NCBI GenBank assembly: GCA_026873275.1
Contig: JANTUC010000016.1
Span: 310,001 to 374,000, forward strand
Reading direction: 5' to 3'
Length of the DNA stretch: 64,000 bases
Source of the DNA: Pseudopithomyces maydicus
Taxonomy: Eukaryota; Ascomycota; Dothideomycetes; Pleosporales; Didymosphaeriaceae
Shown: piece after piece, positions 12,528-27,600 of the stretch
How positions within the stretch are numbered: position 1 is the first letter of the stretch
Layout of the letters: every line of letters starts with the position of its first letter
Notes under the pieces: model-generated
What the model was told of the DNA's origin: nothing
What the model saw: only the letters and a program-made list of their open reading frames with translations
Databases searched by the model: none
Translations under genes and position numbers: made by a program

Positions 12528-15500
12528 ATTCTTCTAAACTTTTTATCTTATAATCCTATTATAAGACTAAAAGACTAGAACTCAGATCCTTTTACTATAA
12601 TAAATATATTAATTTAACTAACAACCCTATCTTTTTAAGAAGAGTATAATAACTATCTTTTATATAATCCTTTTTATATACTCTAACCCTCCCTAGCAGT
12701 ACCCCACTATTATATAAAAGCTACTATTATATTATCTTAAATAAAGCTAGTTTTAAATATTGCTAAGCCAGTATACTATTTATAAATAGAGAAGTATAAT
12801 TAATCTAATAGCTTATATTATTTAGTAAACTCTAATTTAAAGGCCCTCTTCTTAATCACTTTATAAGTCTCCTATATCTAGATAGCCTAGGCGGTAATAT
12901 TATTATAATAGGCTTATACTACCTCCTTCTATTTCTCCTTTATAAAATCCTCCCTTTTAAGTAAATTATATAGGGCCTATTCTACTTAAGCATTATCCTA
13001 TAACTCTTAATAAATTAACGCCTACGCAATTATATTTTTAAAAATTAGCCTACTATTACCTAGAAAGGGTTACTTAATACCCTTAAATATATTTAGGTAT
13101 TCTAAGGGTATATATAGGATTATAATTAGACGCTAATAGGCAAGCGTAATTTCCTTATAAGTACCTATTTTTAAATTCTCTATTATATATCCATCGTTCT
13201 AAACGCAAATAAATTATAATAGTATTATATATTGCTGCTTAATTATATCGCTAGTTAATTTATAAAGAAGATATAAGTCTAAGATATAAATTATTTTAGT
13301 CTTAATAGGGTATTTCTTTTATTTAAACTTAAGATAAGTAATCTTTTATTTAAGTAGAAAGTCCTTCTTATCTTTCTATACCTCTATATAGTCTAACTTA
13401 AATAGGTTCTTAGAGTTTTACTATTATTAGTATTCTATTAAGTACTTATAAAAATTATCTAATAGCTTAGTGTAGTTCTCGTTATTCTTATTATTTTATA
13501 AAACTAATTTTTATATTATCTCTATTTCTAAGTTGCTATACACCGCTTGCGTAATATTTAGGTTAATATAATAAAAATATATTATATCCCTAGACTTTAT
13601 AAACTTAGTATAGTAGAAATAACTAATTAACTTATACTACTTTTATAATACTGCGTATAGGGTGTAATATTTTAGATTAATTTATATAATAATTTAAATA
13701 ATAGAGTAGTATATAGTCTAGCACTAACTTAAGTTCGATTTTCTATTAATTTAGTAAGTGTGGAAGTTATATATATTATATAACTTATTTAGAATCTTTC
13801 TAAGCCAGTTATTTTAGAGCACCTAACTAAAGATATCTTAAGTAATTATTTTTATATTTTAGAATTACTAAATTATTAATATAAGTCCTAGCGTCCTAGC
13901 AACTATAGAATAATTAATAATAATAATTATTTTTACTAGTATAAATTAATAAAATATTAAATTATCTATCTCGCGAAATCCGCGCTCCCCCTACTACTAA
14001 AAAATATAAGTAATAATATCTACTTTTATATCGCTTTACTAGTAAGGCTGGCTCTAGAGTACTAATAAAATATATATTATAATAACGTAGTTCTTAGCTT
14101 AAGTGATTAAACCTATAAAACTAGCTATAATTTTTATATATTTATAATAAATTACCTAATTTTATTCTACGTTATACTTTAGGTATCTTAGTCCCCTAAA
14201 AACTCCTATATAATAAGCGTTATACTACACTCTAAGTAGTTTTATTTACTTATTATAGGTTAGCGTCTTCTTATATAATTATTTCTTTAGAGCCTCTTTT
14301 AAGAGCTATACTATCTACTAATTTAATTACTTATATTTATAAGAATAGGTACCCTCCTATATTATATAATTATATACTATTAATTTATCCTTCTAATTTT
14401 GCGCAACGTCGTTAAGGAAGAGAATATAGACACCCTTAATATAGTTAAGTACCTAATACTTTATACATACTATCTCTTTCTAATTATTATATTATTTAAT
14501 ATTAATTTAGTAAATAGCAGCTAAAAGAGGTTCTAGAATACTATATAAAAATTACTTAAATATATTATACCTTTCTATATCCTGCAGAAGCCTATTTATA
14601 TCTAATTCTATTATATTTATTAATTAAAGCTGTATATTCTCTATTACTAGAGTTATATTATTAACTATTTTTAGATTAAATAGAGTAGATAGGATAAGGG
14701 CGCCTATTATAAATAGGTGGCCTAGTACCGCCTCTATTATAAGTAATATTAATACTTTATAAAGGAGGGTAGTTCTCTATACGCGCTTTTTAGTTAGACT
14801 TATAAGTAAATCTTATAGGGACTCTATAGCCTATTCTATTATCTAGGTGGTATAAGACAAAATTAAGCTAATTATTATAATAAATACTTAAGAGCTCACT
14901 AAACTCTTAGCTTAAAAAATAAAAGGAATTTATTCTAAACTTATTTTTATAAGCTCTCCTTCTTTCTAGGGACTAATTAGGATAAGTAAGGGTAAGTCCT
15001 TTAAATAAAACTAAAACTACTACCTATCCTTAAACTTCTTTATAGGGGGTTACTATTCCTTTAGCTTCTCTAAGTCCTATAATAATTTATTTATATACTA
15101 AAAGTTTAAAAGATTAAGTGTAATTCTAAGTTAATTAAAGTTATTTATTCTATCCTTACTAGTCTTCTTCTAGATTACTATAAAGGCAACCCTAACTTTC
15201 TAAATATCTACAGTAATAAAATACTATATCTTATTAATTCTAGATTCTAGTATCTAGCTCTTATTTAATTAATATATAATTTAAATAAATAGAAGCTAAT
15301 AGACGCTTATTAAATTCTTAGTTTATAAAGTAATATACTATAGCCTAATTAGAGCGTCACGCTGCACCTATAACTATAAAAAATAGAATTATATAATATT
15401 ATTAATTAGGTTAGGGCCCTAATACTCCTTTATTCTCCTAAATATATTAATTATCTCTTTTATATACTTCTTCTCTAAGGTCTATATATCCTAAACCTAT

Positions 15501-16562
15501 AAATAGACCTTTATTAATACTAAAAGTCCCCTAAAGAGTTAAGTTATTTTTTAATCCCACTTAATGTGTCTTCCCAGCGCTATAATAATAGTAATAAATT
15601 TTATAAAGTTATTATTATATATATATAGAATTTCTTAATAAGTCTTCTAACGCGCAGCCAGCGACTACTAATAAGTAGTATATAAGTAATTATTAATAAT
15701 TAAGTTTCTACTTAGCAGGACGTATTATTAATAATTAATTAAATTATTAAACCTTTATAATATTATCTACTAGTTACTATCTAACTATATAGTACACTCC
15801 TTAGGGCTCTCTTAGTTTTAGCTTAATACTATAATAACTATAATAGAAGGGGTATTTTTTATAAATAATATTTATTTAGTAGTCTTTCGCCCTATAAATT
15901 ATCTCTTTTAACTTATCCTTAGCACACTATCTCTTTTAAGAATTCTAAATAGATATTAAGGATAACTAGCACTTTAAAATAAATAATTAAAATTAGGGTA
16001 TTAATAAAGATAGTTAATAAGTTTATAAAGTAGAAGAAAGCAAAGTAGGTAGTAAAAAGATTTCTTTTATTTACTTATTCTTCTAATTTTAGTCTCTATT
16101 TATACCCTTACTTACTCTTTACTACCGCCTAATAACTGCCTAATCTATAAATAAATAAAATACTTTATTCTTTAACTACTACTCTATAAACCCTCTTTTT
16201 TAACTTAACCCCTCTTTTTATACACCCTCTAATTTACTATTCCTCTACTAGACCTATTATTTAACATCCCTTTATTAGCTTATACTTAATTACTATTCTT
16301 ATTAACCCTTTAATTCTAATTTATAAGACTCTTGCATTTACACTACGCTTATATAATATAGTAATATATTTATTTATAGTTATTTATAGGCTATTTTATT
16401 TATCTATTATACCTAGCTAGACTACTTATTAATATTATAAATATTACCCTATCTTTCTATCTACTAATTAAAACGCCATCTATTACTAAGCTAACTTAAG
16501 AATATTTACCTTATAAGTTTACGCTATTACTAAGTTATACTATATATTAGTACGCGGAGGCT
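12528..16562 (-). pseudogene. G12 element 2 post-integrase region, presumed extra ORF(s), unknown function
   Basis: Four kilobases between the end of integrase and the 3' LTR, homologous over its length to 24642-28673 of element 1 in opposite orientation. I do not recognise a family. In one minus-strand frame the part around 13980-12700 reads long with only TAA/TAG stops, as a RIP-mutated ORF would. Near 13930-13880 that frame gives VKIIIIINYSIVARTLGL; with G-to-A reversed it would be hhhhDCSA...LGL, a weak resemblance to the retropepsin D(S/T)GA loop. A second gag-protease-like product or an env-like ORF are possible; neither is shown. Confidence 0.5.
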
Positions 16563-17100
16563 AATAATACTAAAGAGGTCTAGTATAGGTTAGTATAATT
16601 AATTAAGTTAAATTATTTAATAAGATAATAGATAAGTTACTTATATACTATTTTATTAGTTAGTACACTACACTAGTGTACTCTAGCGCTATTTTAAGCT
16701 GTAAAAATATTAAATATTCCTATTACTATTATTTTAATTATATTGCTAAAACTTAAATTTTTCTACGCCTATATACTTATAATCCTTTTAAACTTTTTTA
16801 TCGCAGTCCTTTATAACTTTTAAATTATAAAGCTAACTCTTTTCTCTAGAATCCTAACTCTAAAACACTAATTAAATTATTTATTATTACTTACTACTCT
16901 TTTTTATTTAATAAAATACCTAAATTATCCTCTTTTAAATACTTAAGATAGTTATTTTTATAGACATCTATATAGGGGATCTTAATATTAAAATAGTATA
17001 ATTAATATTTTAGCACTGCTAGTTTAGAATTTCTATTTTAAAAATATTAATTCTCTACTATCTATAGCTATATTTCCTAAATATCCTTTAAGTTTTTATT
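16563..17100 (-). other. G12 element 2, start of post-integrase region
   Basis: Collinear with 11691-12191 of element 1. AATAA at 16563-16567 is the undisturbed form of the TTATT target used by element 2 in element 1. No domain recognised. Confidence 0.65.
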
Positions 17101-20100
17101 ATAATATAGGTCGCTATTCTATAATTTTAGGGATAATACGGAGTCGTTATCTATTTTTAATTAATAAAATATTTTAAACTTATATTTTAGTATAGTTATA
17201 TAAAACTTCACTCTATCTAATTTAATAAGGCGATAGTAATTATAATCTTAGTATATTTTAATTACTCTATATAGCCCTAGCTATTTTAGGTTAAGTTTTT
17301 ACTCCTTAAATATATCTATCTCTTTAAGCGAATCTCACAGTAGGATTATATCCTCTATATTAATATTTTAGTAAAAAATTTTTTTATAAATATTCTAATA
17401 TTTCTTTCTTTTAAGTTGTATTCTCTATATATACTCTCTAAATTCTATAATAATTTTATTATAAATATTTAACTGCACTACTTATATAGCCAGTAATTAT
17501 TTCCTATTATATACTAAATTCTATAAAAGCGTCTACTAGATTGGGATTTCTAGCTCTATTAAAAGAATAAAATTCTATTTTATTATTAGCTATATAGGCG
17601 GGCAGCTAGTAGGCTTATAAATTAATATTTTATCTATTAATAGTACTATAGAAAGATTATCTATCTACTCTCTTTATAGCTTCGCTAGAGCCTTTATAAT
17701 AAGAATATAATTAGATTTTATAAAGCTATTTACTTAAAAATTTTATACTAAAATAGTTATTTTCCTTATTCTCTATCTTTAAGCTAGCTTATTAAGCTAT
17801 ATTCTATTCTTAGAATTATTATCTACTATAAGCTCTTAAGTCTATAACTAGTAATAGATAATATTTTTATAAAAGAATTTTATAATTTCTTTTAAGCTAG
17901 TTTTATAGAGCGCTCTTATTTTTAGTTAACTAGTAACCTACTTTTAGGCTATTATAAAGAATAAACATCCTTTACTACGCAATATATATATAATATTTAT
18001 AAATACTTTTTTCTATAGAGTCTGGCTATATATAGTGGTTAGTATATACTATATCCTTTTTAACGAGTAGATTTAGTATTTAATATAAATAGCGATATAT
18101 TTCTTTACTATATCCTAAAGGTCCTTTTACTAGTATTATTAGGTAATAGTAGTAGCAGTCCTATTAATATTTTAATATTTAAACTATATATAAACCTCTA
18201 TAATTATAGCTTTTTAAGTTATTTTATTATCTATAACTCTTCTTACTACTATATTTCTAAATGCCTTTTTAAATAGCATTAAGTTTAAAAAGTAAAAGAT
18301 TAAAGCTTATTACCTTTACACTCTTCTTTTTTTAGCTAGTATTTTTATAGAAACGCGCTAGTATACTAAGTACTAAGTAATCTTTTTAAACTTATTTTTA
18401 TATTTAGTTTCTAATAGACGATTGTTTGCAGGCGCTCTATAGGTTAATAGGTTATATTTTATACTCTTATACATAATATAATTAATATATATATTTAAGT
18501 TATTCTTAAGGTCTTCTGGCGGCTGCCAGCTATCTAATTAAGAATATTAAAATAGTATATCTATAATAATATACTTCTTTCCTTTTATATATTTAATCTT
18601 AAAGTTTTATAGTAAGATAGTAGCTATTTACTAATTTATTAATAAGCCTAGTACTTCTATATCTACTTAGTTTAATTAATAAATTAAGACCTAAGCATCT
18701 ATTTTAATTATAAAATATATTTTATAGAGGTAGTATTATAGTTTCTTTAGTGCCTATAGTACTGCTCTAACTTCTAGTTTAATAGAGTATTACTTCTACT
18801 ATTCTATAGACTATATAGTATTTTTAAATTATATAGGATAATACTTTCTATTAACTCTTAATTACTTAATTACTACTCCCACTCCCTAAGCACTTATATT
18901 TACCCCTAAATATATTATTTACTTAGAATTATAATTTAGTACTACTAGCGCTAGCGCTAATATAATAATATACTTAAGCCTATTTATAGCTTCCTACTAA
19001 GGTTCTTTTTATAGAAAATTAATATCCTTTTTTATTAGGTGGAAGAGAGGCTTCATGATTAGTATAAAATAATAAATTTATTATTAATAGTAGATATATA
19101 TCTCTATAAATATTCTAATCTTCTTCTAGTTATAATATACTAGTTAATTAAGAATCTTCTCTACTTTAAACTTTTAAGGGTATTATCCTGCAGCATTAAC
19201 CTTATAACTAATTATTATTAAGTAATTTATTCCCTAGAAATACTTTATTCTAAATACTATACCCTTAGTCCTTTTTATATCTACTAAGACTTAGTCTATC
19301 TTTTAAATATATTTTAGTATATATTTACAGACGCTAGGTAATTTTAATATTAATAATAGATTTACTTCCCCTTTTACTCCCTCTATATATATGTTATTAA
19401 TAAATAGGATATAGTTATATAAGTAATATTCTTATAGGACTTTAAAAACGGCGCGAAGGAATATAATAGGTATATTTATTATATTTTAGAATAGAGTACA
19501 CTATTATACTAGTAGACTAGCTATTATAATAGTAATAATATTATAACTATTTTTATAAAGCTCTAGTTAATTATACCCTAAAAAGAAGTCTACCAGCATA
19601 ATTAGGAAGCTATTAGTAAATATTTTTAAGAAATTATTTATATATAGTAGAAGTATCGCGTCTTATATAATTACCTTATTTATTTTCTAGGCGTTAAAGA
19701 TAAACTAATACTTAAAATCCTTTTTTAGTACTAAGAATTATAAATTATAATACTAGCTATTACACTTTTTTATAATATTTTATATAATACGTTCTCATGC
19801 CATCCCTATTACTATATTCTATAGCTTTTTAAAAGTTGAAAAGTAGGCTCCTGCTAAGTAATATACTTAATAGTATAAATTTAATATAGTAGTACTATAT
19901 TAGGAAAGAACCTTTCTACCTTACTAAAATTAAATATAATTATCCCCTTTTAATTATATATTATCTCCTTTATTAAAGCCACTTCTTCTAAGTATAAATA
20001 AGGACTAAATTAAGAGGCCTTAAGCTAGACCTTTATTAATCTAGTTTCTTTAGTAAACCTAATATACCTTTTCTTAAATAAGTAATTATATAATCCTAGG

Positions 20101-23095
20101 GGAGCCAGCATAAAAGCATAAAGCTATTTCTACTTATATATTTACCTACTTTTTTAATTAGAATTACTAAAATCGCTAATTACCTAATAGTCTTTTAATA
20201 TATCTATTAGGCGAACCTTATTAGCTATCCTTTTATATATAGTATTTACCTCTTTTTATTACTTAACTACACCTAAATTCGCCGCCCTTTACCTTTTACT
20301 ATTATAATAAAGAAGCTGTTCCTAAAAAAGTATTAAAGTAAATAAATATTTTTTAGCCTTTTTTATCTCTCTTATTCCTATTATTATATGTCTTATATAG
20401 CATTATTTATATCTATATAAGTATAAAAGTGTCTCTTATAGTTAGTAACTAGTCTATTTATATTTTTATTTTAATTTACCGCTTCCTCTAGTTCTTAAGT
20501 AGAGTATAGGTCCTATAGTTTACTTAGCTTTATATTTACTTTAATTAGAATATAGCTGTAGATATAGCTAACTTTAATTATAAGTAATTATACTTTTTTA
20601 CTATATTTATACTTTCCCTAGTATAACTTTTTAAAGGAGTTATTTTTCTTACTTTATAAGTTAGAAATAATAATCGCGTTTAATATTTCTATAATATAAG
20701 GGCTATATATATCTGAACCTAATACAGATAGATTAGATATAATAAAGATAGTATTTTATTATAAGTTAGGGGAGAATATCTAGTAGTATAATTAATCCTA
20801 TATAATATATTATATATTTAGCCTCGCTGCTGCGCACTATAACACCCCTAAAATAATAGATTAAATTAGATTCTTTACTATATAAAAGTAAGTAATTATT
20901 ATTACTACCCCTATTTATATCCTAATATTATAAATAGTCTTTATAATTAGTAACTCTCCTCTATCTATAAATATTAGTATACTTTACTTATACTCCTTTA
21001 AAGTATTTTTATAGACTAAGTGCAGCGCCCTTATTACACTTTTTTAAATTAAATTAATTTATAACTTAGTATTAATAAGGTATTTTACCTAATACTTATC
21101 CCTATTAAATTATACTTATAAGGTAGAGAGTTCTTATATAAGTATAACTAAATTACTACCTTACTTCTATATTTAGATCTTCTTTATAATATTATTATTT
21201 TTTTAAACCTCTTAAGTGTCTCCTTTATTAAATATCTAGTACCCTATTTTTTTAATTTTCGTAACTTCCTTAAGTAAGGCTTTAAAATTTATAATTTTTT
21301 AATTCTATCTTAAACACCTCTAAGCTAAATATACTAATTTTTACTCTTTTAGCGCTAGCACGTTAGACTAGCTAATAGAATAATATATAAATAATCTATA
21401 TACTATTTTATTAGTTTAGCCCCCTCTTTTTTATTATTTATAACTTAGTAAATTTTATCCACCTTAATTAGATAATATATTTCGGATATAGTATTTCCTT
21501 CTATAAATTAGACTAACTTATTTTATTAAATATAGTTAGCCTCCTCTTCTTAGTTAATAGTTTACTATAGCAGTTAATAGAACCTAAAGTAATAAATAAG
21601 GTCTTTTATAATAAAATGCTAAACCTTTTAATTTAGTAATCTTTAAATAATATCTATTTTAGAAATTTCTAAATTAGTACTCTAGTATCTCCTACCTAAC
21701 TAGACTCCTAACTATAAAGGCTCTCTTATTACTTTACTTAGAGTATTAACTAAAGACACTATATACCTTTATAGGGGGTCTATTAAGGGCTATTTAAAAG
21801 AATCTAGAAACCTAGATCTCTATATAATAAATAATAGGATTATTAAGTTTTAAGTATTTTATTTAATAGAAGGGCGTAGAATAAAAGGATTAAATATAGA
21901 TACTTATTAGCTAATTATATTATTCTAATTATAGCAGAATACTATCTTTAATATAATATAGCTTTATAGGCCGCTCTAAGAGGCCTTTTAAGCCTTTATA
22001 ATAGAAATATAAAATTATAATAAGGCAAAGTTACTACTTAGCGGAGACTATAATAGTCTATATAATTAAAACCTAGTCTACACATTTACCTCTTCTAAAT
22101 CCCCCTTAAGATAACCCTCCTTAAAGCTATTAATTATATTATAAAGAGTAGGATACACCTCCTATAAATTATTTTTAAATATATTAGCCACCTTAAAGAG
22201 GACCTTAAAATTATATTTATTTACTATAACTTCTAATATAGTGTTACCCTACACTTACGCCTTAGAAATTATAAGTAGAGTATTACTTTATAGCTTTAAT
22301 TAAATCTCTTAATAAATTTAATTTTATACCTACTAATTAGTAATTTAGAATCTCTCCTTAACCTTCTATAAAAACTACTTATATTATCCTATAAATAGGG
22401 CTATACTAAATATATCCCCTAGTAAGTAGTTTATATTACTAAACTAGAAGTAGGAGGACCTAAAAGATTAATTATAAAAGTAGTAGGCCTAATTCTCTTT
22501 ATATAGTTAAATAAGCTGCGGGTAATAGCTTATATTATATTTTAATAATATATAGCTAAAACACACTCTATTACTTCTTTATTTATTCTTAGGTATCTAG
22601 CTTCTATCCCTATATTAGTTCTATTATAGGTAAGGCCCCTATCTTACTAAAAATTAATATAGCTTTATAGAGGCCTTAATAGGTTTATAAGTAATTTAGT
22701 ATTTCTATTTAAATTATTTAAGTAGGTAGCCGATCTAGTTAGCTAATTTAATATAATCTAATTTAAGAAGTGCCTTAGGGACTTTATATTTTAATTAATA
22801 TCCTTTATCCCCTAGAGGTACCTATAACTTAATTTTTAAGTAGTTAATATAGCTTCTTAAGCGTTTAGGCTTATTTTTTTTAAATTTTTATATAACTGCT
22901 ATATCTCCGCATCCCTATTAGCCTTAAGGACAACTTTAGAATAACTTAATAATATTAATACTACCTATAATTAGGTAATTAATAAAATTTATAAATAATT
23001 ATACTAATTTATCTACTCCGTATCCCTAGTTAAAATAAGATTATAGGTACGCTAGGCATTCTAGCTTATATATATAAAATTATAATTTAAAATAC
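17101..23095 (-). pseudogene. G12 element 2 gag-pol relic
   Basis: Collinear on the minus strand with the element 1 polyprotein: gag-like region about 22880-21200, protease about 20950-20650, RT about 19900-19330, RNase H about 19000-18640, integrase about 18230-17580, C-terminal part to about 17101. Slightly less mutated than elements 1 and 3, keeping more GC (for example around 20281 and 19445). All domains are inactivated by stops, mostly TAA/TAG. Confidence 0.85.
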
Positions 23096-24300
23096 CCCTC
23101 CTCTACTCTTCTAATCCTTTTATAAAAGTATAGATAGCATCTATATTATATATAAATAGATTACTAGGCGTAGGCTTAAATAATAGTATATATAATAATA
23201 TATACTCTTTATCTTACTAATATAATCTTTAAAAGAAGAAGAAGCCTTTCTTATATTTTTAAATTTAGTTTCGCTCTATATAGGCCCCCGTATATACTAT
23301 AAACTTAATATAATATTATATTACTCTTAGCTTAGGGTCCTAAGAAGCGTTAAAATAAAACCTCTTTAAGAAGGATTAGCTTACTACTATTTAAAGAATA
23401 TTTATCTTTTTTTAATAAGCTAAAATAGCTTTCTAAAGGCTATTTTAATTATTCTCCTTAAACTCTTTTATAAATCTAATTATGCGCTTTAGTTAAGCTT
23501 AATAAAAATCTAGAAGCTATAAAAGCTTATTAAGGTTATTATATTAATAATAGTTAGTAATATAATTATAGTCCTCTAAGAACTCCGTTATATTATTACT
23601 ATTAAAGTATAATAAGAGGCCTAGTATATACAGCTATAATATATATCCTCTACCTATAAAGAGTATTTAATACTCTCTAAAATAAATCAGCTTAGAGCCT
23701 AACCTATTCTTACTACCCTTAAGTAGAATAGATAACTCTTAGCTACTAAAGTTACTAAATAAACTATATTTAATATATATAAATATAATAATAATAGAGT
23801 TGTAGGCAATTATAATTAATAATAGAGGTATATAAATAGTAAGCTAAGTATAGTATAGTAGTAATTTAATAAATAGTAGGGAATTTATAATAAAAAGCTT
23901 CTTACTTTATAATTAAGAACCCTCTTAGCTCTAATTTTTTTAGTTAATATTTAACTAATATACCTTCTTAATAATTATTAATTATATAATATTCTCTTAG
24001 TGTGCTTTTACTCTTTTAGTAATAACTATAGCGCCTATACGCAGACAGAATACTTTTTATATTAAATTTAAAATTTCTTACTCTCTTTTTAAAACTACTT
24101 TTATCTAATTATAATCTCTTATTACAGGGGCACCTAAAACTTTATTAAGTATAATAATCTATTATATTACTATAGTATTTTATATTCTGCATAGATAGCT
24201 TAATAAATAGATAAATATATAGAGTTAAACTAATACTTACTAGATAACTCTTTTTTTAATCTTTTTTTACTTACTGCGCCCCCTTAATATAATTACTATT
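23096..24300 (-). other. G12 element 2 leader
   Basis: Between the 5' LTR and recognisable gag. Read on the minus strand it starts AATAGTAATTATATTAAGGG followed by GGCGCAG, where the primer-binding site is expected. No domain recognised. Confidence 0.6.
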
Positions 24301-24636
24301 AAAGTAGTGCTGAGTGCGTATAAGGATTTTTAATTAGAATTTTATAAATATCCCTAGTAGAGTAAGAAATCTAGGAACGTTAGGCGCCTATAATAGTAGT
24401 GGTTAAAGGAGTTACTATATAGGTATAGTAGACTAATATAATATATATAATAAATTAAAACTCTTTAATAGAAAGGCCTTATCGTTATCCTTATTTAAGT
24501 TATAAGATATAAAGGTAGAATAATCCTTCTATTAAGGATCTCTCCTAACGGATATACTAATTAAAGCCTTACCTAATACTGTATAATTAATCAATCAAAT
24601 TATCCATCTATGGGGAGACCACCTCCCCACGGTACA
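24301..24636 (-). repeat. 5' LTR of element 2 (G12, 336 bp)
   Basis: Best preserved G12 LTR. The 3' end on the plus strand, from CCATCTATGGGGAGACC at 24604 to CCCCACGGTACA at 24636, still has CA and TG, so on the element strand the LTR opens with TGTACCGTGGGGAGG. Plus-strand start AAAGTAGTGCTGAG at 24301. Confidence 0.93.
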
Positions 24637-24641
24637 TTATT
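24637..24641. repeat. Target-site duplication TTATT of element 2 (right copy)
   Basis: Directly follows the GGTACA end of the LTR; element 1 sequence resumes at 24642. Confidence 0.88.
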
Positions 24642-27600
24642 AGCTTTTATATAGTAATATATAGTGTAACTCGGCGATAGCATAAACTTATAAAATAAAT
24701 ATTTTTAAGTTAGCTTAGCAATAAACAGTATCCTAATTAATAAATTAAAAAATAGGGTAATATTTATAATATTAGTAGGCAGTCTAGCTAAATATAATAA
24801 ATAAATAAAATAGCCTATAAATAATTATAAATAAATATACTACTATACCGTATAAGCGCAGTGTAAATATAGAAGCCTTATAAACTAAATTTAAAAAGTT
24901 AATAAGAATAGTAGTTAGATATAAGCTAAGAAAGGGATATTAAATAATAGGTCTAGTAGAGGGATAGTAAATTTAGGAATATATAAAAAGAGGGGTTAGA
25001 TTAAAAAAAGAGTTTAAAAAATAGTAATTAAAAGATAAAAGATTTTACTTATTTATAAATTAAGTAATTATTAAATAATAATAAAGGGCGAGCGGGGGTG
25101 TAAATAAAGACTAAAATTAAAAAAATAGTAGATAAAAGAAGCCTTTTTACTATTTATTTTATTTTCTTTTATTTTATAAATCTATTAATTATCTTTATTG
25201 ATACTTTAACTCTAAGTATTTATTTTAAAGTATTAGTTATTTTTAATACTTATCTAGAATTCTTAAAAGAGATAGTATACTAAAGATAAATTAAAAGAGA
25301 TAGCTTATAAAGTAGAAGACTACTAAATAAGTATTATTTATAAAAATATTTCTCTTATTATAGTTATTATAGCATTAAATTATAATTAGGAGAGCCCTAA
25401 AAAGTATACTATATAACTAAATAGTAGCTAGTAAATAATATTATAAAGATTTAATAATTTAGCTAACTATTAATAATATATTTTATTAGGTAGAGACTTA
25501 ACTATTAGTAATTATTTATATATTATTTAATAGTAGTTACTAGCTGCGTGTTAGAAGACCTATTAAAAAGTTCTGTATATATATAATAATAACTTTATAA
25601 AGTTTATTTCTATTATTATAGCGCTGGTAAGGTATATTAAGGAGAATAAAAAGATAACATAATTATTTAAAGGACTCTTAATTTTAATAAAAGCCCACCT
25701 ATAGATTTAAGATATATAATTATTAAAATTAAAGTATATAAAAGAAATAGCTAATATAATTATAAAGATAGAGGAGTATTTAGGCCTTAATCTATTTAAT
25801 AATATTATTTAATTATATTTTTTATAGTTATAAATATAGTATAATAGCCTAACTAAGCTATAATATATTACTCTATAAATTAAAAATAAATAATTTATTT
25901 ATTAGCTTTTATCTACTTAAATTATATATTAGTTAAATAAGAGCTAAATATTAGGGTTTAAAGTAAATAAAATTTAATAGCTTATCGCTATAAATATTCT
26001 AAAAATTAGATATACCTTCTAGGTTATCTAAAAGATAGTTAATAAAAAAGAAATAAATAATTATAACTAGCCTAGAACTGCGCTAAATTTTTTAAAATAT
26101 TAGTATAAGTATAGACTACTAGAAGATTAGAAATACTTAATAGAATAATTTAATAGCCCTACTATAGTATTTCTAAATAAATAATAATTCTACTTTTATG
26201 TAAATAAGTTACTCTTACTTATTCTAGCTAATTCTTAGAAAGAAAAAGAACTTTTAAGAAAAGATATTAAAAATTTTTTTTAGTTTTTTAAATTAAAAGC
26301 TTTATAAGCTCTTAAAAATTTATTTTAATTTCAAGCTTACTCTCGCCTTAGACTACTTAGATAATAAAATAAATTATAAAATATATATAGAATTTACCTA
26401 TAAGCTTAGCGGGAAAATATATATAAAAATCTATTCTCTTTAAAAGAGTATTATTATTACCTATTATAGACCCCTTACTAGACTACCTACCTACTATAAG
26501 CGCTCTTATTTTATTTAGTTTATTTAATTTAGAAATAATTAGTAATATAATAATAATATTAAAGAATATATAGCTCTAAGCGGTAAGTATAATAGAATAT
26601 AATATAAATAGCCTCCTCTAAGTTACTAAATAAAATAATTTATTTAAATAACTATTATAAAACTCTCTAGACCCTTTTTTAATTACTATTTATTAAATAC
26701 CTATTAAGCAGTATAGTAATTAAGTAAAAATAAATTATATAAAGTATTAAATACTTAATTATATTAAAGGCGCCTATATTCTCTTCCTTAATAATATTGC
26801 GTAAGATTAGGAGGACGAATTAATAGTATATAATTATATAATATAGAATAGTATATACTTCTATAAATATAAGAGGCTAGAGAAGACTACTATAAAGTTT
26901 TTAAAAGAGGCCCTAAAAAAGCAGTTATATAAAAAGAAGTTAATCTATAATAAGTAAATAAAATTAATTAGGGTATAATATAATATATATTAAAAAGAAA
27001 TTTTTAGGGGACTAATATATCTGGCGTATAATATAGAGTAGGATTAGGTAATCTATTATAAATATATAAAGATTATAGCTAGCTTTATAAAGTTAACTAC
27101 TTAAATTAAGAATTATATTATTATAATATATATTTTATTAATACTCTAGAGCCAGCCTTACTAGTAAAATAATATAAAAATAAATTTTATTATATATATA
27201 TTTTAATAATAAGGGAGCGCGGATTTTGTAAGATAAATAATTTAATATTATATAGATTTATATTAATAAAGATAATAGTTATTATTAACTATAGTACTAT
27301 TATTAAGAAACTCGGGCTTATACTAATAATCTAGTAATTTTAAAATATTAAGATAATAATTAGAGATATCTTTAATTACGTGCTTTAGAATAATTAGCTT
27401 AAAAAGATTTTAAATAAATTATATAATATATATAATTTTCACACCCGCTAAATTAATAGAAAGTTAAACTTAAGATAGTGCTAGACTATATATTATTTTA
27501 TTATTTAGATTATTATACGAACTAATATTAAATATTATATTTTGTACGCTATTTTATAAAAATAATATAAATTAATTAGCTATTTCTATTATACTAAGTT

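Larger units (their letters stand above)
12192..24636 (-). mobile_element. Element 2: complete G12 Ty3/gypsy element, nested in element 1
   Basis: Full-length 12,445-bp minus-strand copy. Both LTRs are 336 bp in direct orientation; the target duplication TTATT (12187-12191 and 24637-24641) is one copy in the undisturbed sequence (AGTATTATTAGCC, reverse strand near 16563). Reading on the minus strand: 5' LTR 24301-24636, leader, gag-pol about 23095-17101, post-integrase region 17100-12528, 3' LTR. It is the least degraded G12 copy, which fits its being the youngest. It is also what proves that the long post-integrase region is part of the element. Confidence 0.92.
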
